From positions 1-16,698 of the forward strand of contig LKMM01000022.1 in the NCBI GenBank assembly GCA_001563885.1: a DNA stretch of 16,698 bases. Reading direction: 5' to 3'. Numbering within the stretch: the first letter of the stretch is position 1; every line of letters begins with the position of its first letter. Under the pieces are notes generated by a model that was not told where the DNA came from, did not search any database, and saw nothing but the letters and a program-made list of their open reading frames with translations. The stretch is from Natrialbaceae archaeon B1-Br10_E2g27 (GTDB lineage: Archaea; Halobacteriota; Halobacteria; Halobacteriales; Natrialbaceae). The translations under genes were made by a program, and so were the position numbers. Shown piece by piece: positions 14,609 through 16,698 of this stretch.

Positions 14609-15663
14609 TAGTCATCACCTCCCTCGTCGGTGTCGTCGTCAGTCGCTTCCGCTTCGTCGTCAGTCTCGTCTTCTTCCTCATCATCTTCTTCGTCATCTTC
14701 CTCCTCGAGGTCGTCGAACTCGAGGGTGAACGTTTCGTCAGTAGGACCGGTGAAGTCGATCGTCTCTTCGACAGTCTCGAACTCGTCGTCGGTCGAGACG
14801 ATCTCGATGTCGTACTCACCGCCCTGTTCGATGTCGCCGATTTCGATCGAGCCGTTCTCGAAGTCCTCGGGTTCGTAGGCGAAACTTAGATCATCGTCGA
14901 ACTCGTCGTTGTCCTGGTGCTCGAGTGTGAGTTCGAAGCCGTCAGTGACTCGCTGTTCGTTCTGGTCCTCGAGGGTGATCGAAAGTGTCAGTTGCTCGTC
15001 GACCCAGGCTTCGTATTCGTCGGGTTCGACCACTTCGACCTCGGAGTACATATCGCTATGACCGACACCGCAGAGTTCGAAACACTCGGCGTCGTGGACG
15101 CCGGTTTCTTCGGCGATGAACCACGTATCGTCGTACTCACCAGGAATCGCGTCAGATTTTACCCGTAGGTCTGAGATCCCGTAGGTGTGCCAGACGTCTC
15201 GTGAGGTCGTTTCGATCCAGATTGCCTCGTCTGTCGGGATTACGAACTCGTCAGTCGTCTCGATGCCGTTATCGTAGTAGTAATCCCAGCCGAACGCCCA
15301 GCCTTCGATCTCGACTTCGATCGCGTCGTCGGGGTTGTCGTCGGGACCATCCTCGACGTAAAGCAACATCCCATAGGTCCAGACAACGAGCGAGATAACG
15401 ATAATCGCGCTCAGGCCGAACGAGAGGAACAATTTTTTGCCGCCCTTTCCACCAGTCGGTAACTCCCCGAGTGTCGGCAGATCTTCGCTATCGTCGGGCT
15501 CGCCGCTATCACGATACTTGTACGCGTTGTACAGCGTATACGCGATAACCACGACGCCAACGAGCGTCCCGAGTCCGAGGAAGACGAGGAAGATCTCCTC
15601 GAACACGTCGACGCGCGTCTGCACCTCAAGCGGGGTCGTGTATGCGTTGAAGATTGTGGTCAC
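14608..15663 (-). CDS. coxB: Cytochrome c oxidase subunit II with CuA site and extended acidic C-terminus
   Basis: A 351-residue subunit II that takes electrons from a soluble or membrane donor (likely halocyanin or a cytochrome) and passes them to subunit I. Two N-terminal membrane helices lie at about 24-46 and 78-102. The extracytoplasmic cupredoxin domain has EGWAFGWDYYYD (120-131, aromatic entry region) and a complete CuA site: H159, C194, E196, C198, H202 and M205. After the usual end near residue 222 comes an extra beta-rich acidic domain (about 223-318), then a 33-residue Asp/Glu run. There is no cytochrome c domain. The start is GTG 15663, which itself lies within AGAGGTGA; no ATG is available nearby, so the exact start is uncertain. 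Its stop overlaps coxAC by one base. Confidence 0.93.
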   Translation of the reverse strand: MTTIFNAYTTPLEVQTRVDVFEEIFLVFLGLGTLVGVVVIAYTLYNAYKYRDSGEPDDSEDLPTLGELPTGGKGGKKLFLSFGLSAIIVISLVVWTYGMLLYVEDGPDDNPDDAIEVEIEGWAFGWDYYYDNGIETTDEFVIPTDEAIWIETTSRDVWHTYGISDLRVKSDAIPGEYDDTWFIAEETGVHDAECFELCGVGHSDMYSEVEVVEPDEYEAWVDEQLTLSITLEDQNEQRVTDGFELTLEHQDNDEFDDDLSFAYEPEDFENGSIEIGDIEQGGEYDIEIVSTDDEFETVEETIDFTGPTDETFTLEFDDLEEEDDEEDDEEEDETDDEAEATDDDTDEGGDD

Positions 15664-15695
15664 CTCTATTATAGTCCGTTATATGTCGGTCGATG

Positions 15696-15716
15696 GTGCC
15701 CGTGGGCACTTATCTA
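15696..15716 (-). promoter_or_regulatory. coxB promoter with adjoining palindromic operator-like site
   Basis: The perfect inverted repeat GTGCCC-GT-GGGCAC (15696-15709) directly abuts a minus-strand TATA-like AAATAGATAAG. The arrangement would place transcription start about 20 nt before the GTG at 15663. A protein bound at the palindrome would sit just downstream of the TATA box, as for a repressor. Confidence 0.55.
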
Positions 15717-16007
15717 TTTGGAAAGTGCCTGTAACAGGCCGCTTCGTCGATCGAATACCAGCGACCGTTTCCGCCGCCCAGTTGCGTCTGTGCATGCGGG
15801 TCGTCTGCCGTGAGGTAGGATTGCTCCCTCTTTGTTCTATCGTTGGTTCGTTTCCTACAAGTTTGAAATAAAACACAAACTGCGACTGTAAACCCCGCTT
15901 GACGAACATATTCGGCCCGAAGGTCGATATACAATACACTATTGGTTCATATGTCGGTTTTTGATACCCAGACTTCGGTCGCGCGCGGGCAACCGCACAA
16001 AAGACTC

Positions 16008-16012
16008 TATAT
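16008..16012 (+). promoter_or_regulatory. TATA box of the amphi-Trp gene
   Basis: TATAT in GACTCTATATCG lies 22-26 nt before ATG 16034, with no Shine-Dalgarno sequence in between. This fits a leaderless haloarchaeal transcript. Confidence 0.6.
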
Positions 16013-16033
16013 CGTAGGACGCGAACAACAGGT

Positions 16034-16321
16034 ATGCCTGAAGAAGTGCTGTTTAAATTCGAGCGTCGAATGTCGGGTGCAGATATCGCAACGTACCTTC
16101 GGACCGTCGCAGACTCCATCGAATCCGGCGAATCGATCACCCTCGAGGCCGGCGGCGAGTCGGTAACGATGGAGCCACCCGCACGCCCAACGTTCGAAAT
16201 TAAAGCCGAACGCGAAACCTCGAGTTCCGGCGGTCCCGCGGAGTTGAGCGTCGAGTTCGAACTCGAGTGGGACGAAGGCGACAGTGACGGAAACGGTGGC
16301 GGTGAGCTGACTATCGAGTGA
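16034..16321 (+). CDS. amphi-Trp domain-containing protein
   Basis: A 95-residue acidic soluble protein. It starts PEEVLFKFERRMSGADIATY, followed by a helix (residues 14-31), the strand pair ESITLEAGGESVTMEPP, and the closing strand LSVEFELEWDEG with the hallmark W79. This matches the small amphi-Trp domain, found widely in haloarchaea and some bacteria. Its function is not known; a ligand-binding or adaptor role has no direct support here. The acidic Gly-rich tail (DSDGNGGGELTIE) is probably disordered. The leaderless-type promoter indicates its own transcription unit. It lies 63 nt before adenylate kinase on the same strand, but that gene has its own promoter. Confidence 0.85.
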   Translation: MPEEVLFKFERRMSGADIATYLRTVADSIESGESITLEAGGESVTMEPPARPTFEIKAERETSSSGGPAELSVEFELEWDEGDSDGNGGGELTIE

Positions 16322-16347
16322 GCGAACAGGTGTCTCGAGCGCCATTT

Positions 16348-16363
16348 CTTTAAGCCTTTAAGC
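16348..16363 (+). promoter_or_regulatory. Doubled TATA-like element of adk
   Basis: CTTTAAGC occurs twice in direct tandem (16348-16355 and 16356-16363). The second copy's TTTAAG lies 23-28 nt before ATG 16385, the position expected for a leaderless transcript. The first copy would set a start about 8 nt earlier. Confidence 0.55.
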
Positions 16364-16384
16364 GGCGGCAGTGAACGGACTCGT

Positions 16385-16698
16385 ATGGCACAGCCACGAA
16401 TCCTGATCCTGGGTGCACCGGGAGCCGGAAAGGGAACCCAGAGTGCAAAGCTAACCGAGGAGTTCGACGTCGAGCACGTCACCACCGGTGACGCACTCCG
16501 CTCGAACAAAGAGATGGATATCTCGGATATGGATACCGAATACGACACGCCCGGCGAGTACATGGACCAGGGCGAACTCGTCCCCGACGCAGTCGTCAAC
16601 GCAATCGTCGAGGAAGCGCTCTCACAGGCCGGCGGCTTCGTCCTCGATGGCTACCCACGAAACCTCGAGCAAGCCGAAGAACTCGAGGGCATGACCGA
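16385..16698 (+). CDS. adk: Adenylate kinase, 3'-truncated by window edge
   Basis: The first 104 residues are visible and the frame is open to the end. Adenylate kinase interconverts ATP + AMP and 2 ADP in the cytoplasm. The P-loop GAPGAGKGTQ is at residues 10-19, TTGDALR at 33-39 begins the AMP-binding region, and FVLDGYPRN at 85-93 carries the conserved Asp-Gly-x-Pro-Arg motif. The acidic insert DISDMDTEYD in the AMP-binding region is in haloarchaeal style. ATG 16385 follows a TATA-like element with no Shine-Dalgarno sequence, so a leaderless message is expected. The LID region and C-terminus are beyond the window. Confidence 0.95.
   Translation, partial: MAQPRILILGAPGAGKGTQSAKLTEEFDVEHVTTGDALRSNKEMDISDMDTEYDTPGEYMDQGELVPDAVVNAIVEEALSQAGGFVLDGYPRNLEQAEELEGMT

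Larger units (their letters stand above)
15664..16033. other. Divergent control region between coxB and the amphi-Trp gene
   Basis: About 370 nt with no supported gene. The left part holds the coxB promoter and its palindrome. The middle is more AT-rich than the neighbourhood and has an inverted repeat AGTTTG/CAAACT (15860-15865 and 15876-15881) around an A-rich loop. The right part holds the amphi-Trp promoter. Short frames on both strands look like noise. Confidence 0.5.

Noticed and set aside
15710..15934. Minus-strand 74-codon frame upstream of coxB
   Set aside because: It would start at TTG with no ribosome site, overlaps the coxB promoter and has no family resemblance.
15679..16599. 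Minus-strand 306-codon frame across the amphi-Trp and adk starts
   Set aside because: It runs antisense to two recognised genes and their promoters and is Ser/Pro/Arg-rich without domains.
1..16698. Overabundance of CTCGAG as a possible motif or modification signal
   Set aside because: Most copies in genes read as CTC-GAG (Leu-Glu) or fall in acidic coding stretches. This is a known habit of haloarchaeal genomes and needs no special explanation, though it inflates apparent palindromes.

Overview
The window is chromosomal DNA from a halophilic archaeon. The supporting signs are high GC, strongly acidic predicted proteins, very frequent CTC-GAG (Leu-Glu) codon pairs, TATA-type promoters about 25-30 nt before several start codons with little or no leader, an amphi-Trp domain gene, and a cytochrome oxidase with subunits I and III fused. 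Natrialbaceae-type haloarchaea are a reasonable guess, but that is inference. I see no rRNA, tRNA, CRISPR array, transposase or att site.

Left half (1-9744): envelope, surface-sugar and redox genes in short convergent or divergent units. A plus-strand gene enters from the left. It carries a C-x7-C-x2-C-x2-C cluster like that of QueC-type PP-loop enzymes. It converges on a minus-strand group of three: an alkaline-phosphatase-superfamily phosphodiesterase, an acidic haloarchaeal protein and a small membrane protein that seems to start on ATA behind a strong ribosome binding site. After a gene-free stretch with inverted repeats comes a NodB-type polysaccharide deacetylase. Its 3' end overlaps that of a rhomboid protease fused to an extra membrane block and a C-terminal soluble domain. 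Divergent from the rhomboid gene is a tightly coupled trio joined by two ATGA overlaps: a Gfo/Idh/MocA oxidoreductase, a DUF362 protein and an NAD-dependent epimerase/reductase. This trio is the best candidate for a poorly described pathway.

Right half (9792-15663): a heme-copper oxidase locus on the minus strand. CoxB (CuA subunit, with an unusual C-terminal domain and acidic tail) is coupled by a TAATG overlap to a CoxA-CoxC fusion. A subunit IV-like gene lies further downstream. A secreted, probably membrane-anchored halolysin-like S8 protease sits on the plus strand between CoxAC and the subunit IV gene. The coxB and subunit IV promoters share an 11-base motif, which suggests joint control.

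Right edge (16034-16698): an amphi-Trp domain protein and the start of adenylate kinase, each with a TATA-like element placed for leaderless transcription.
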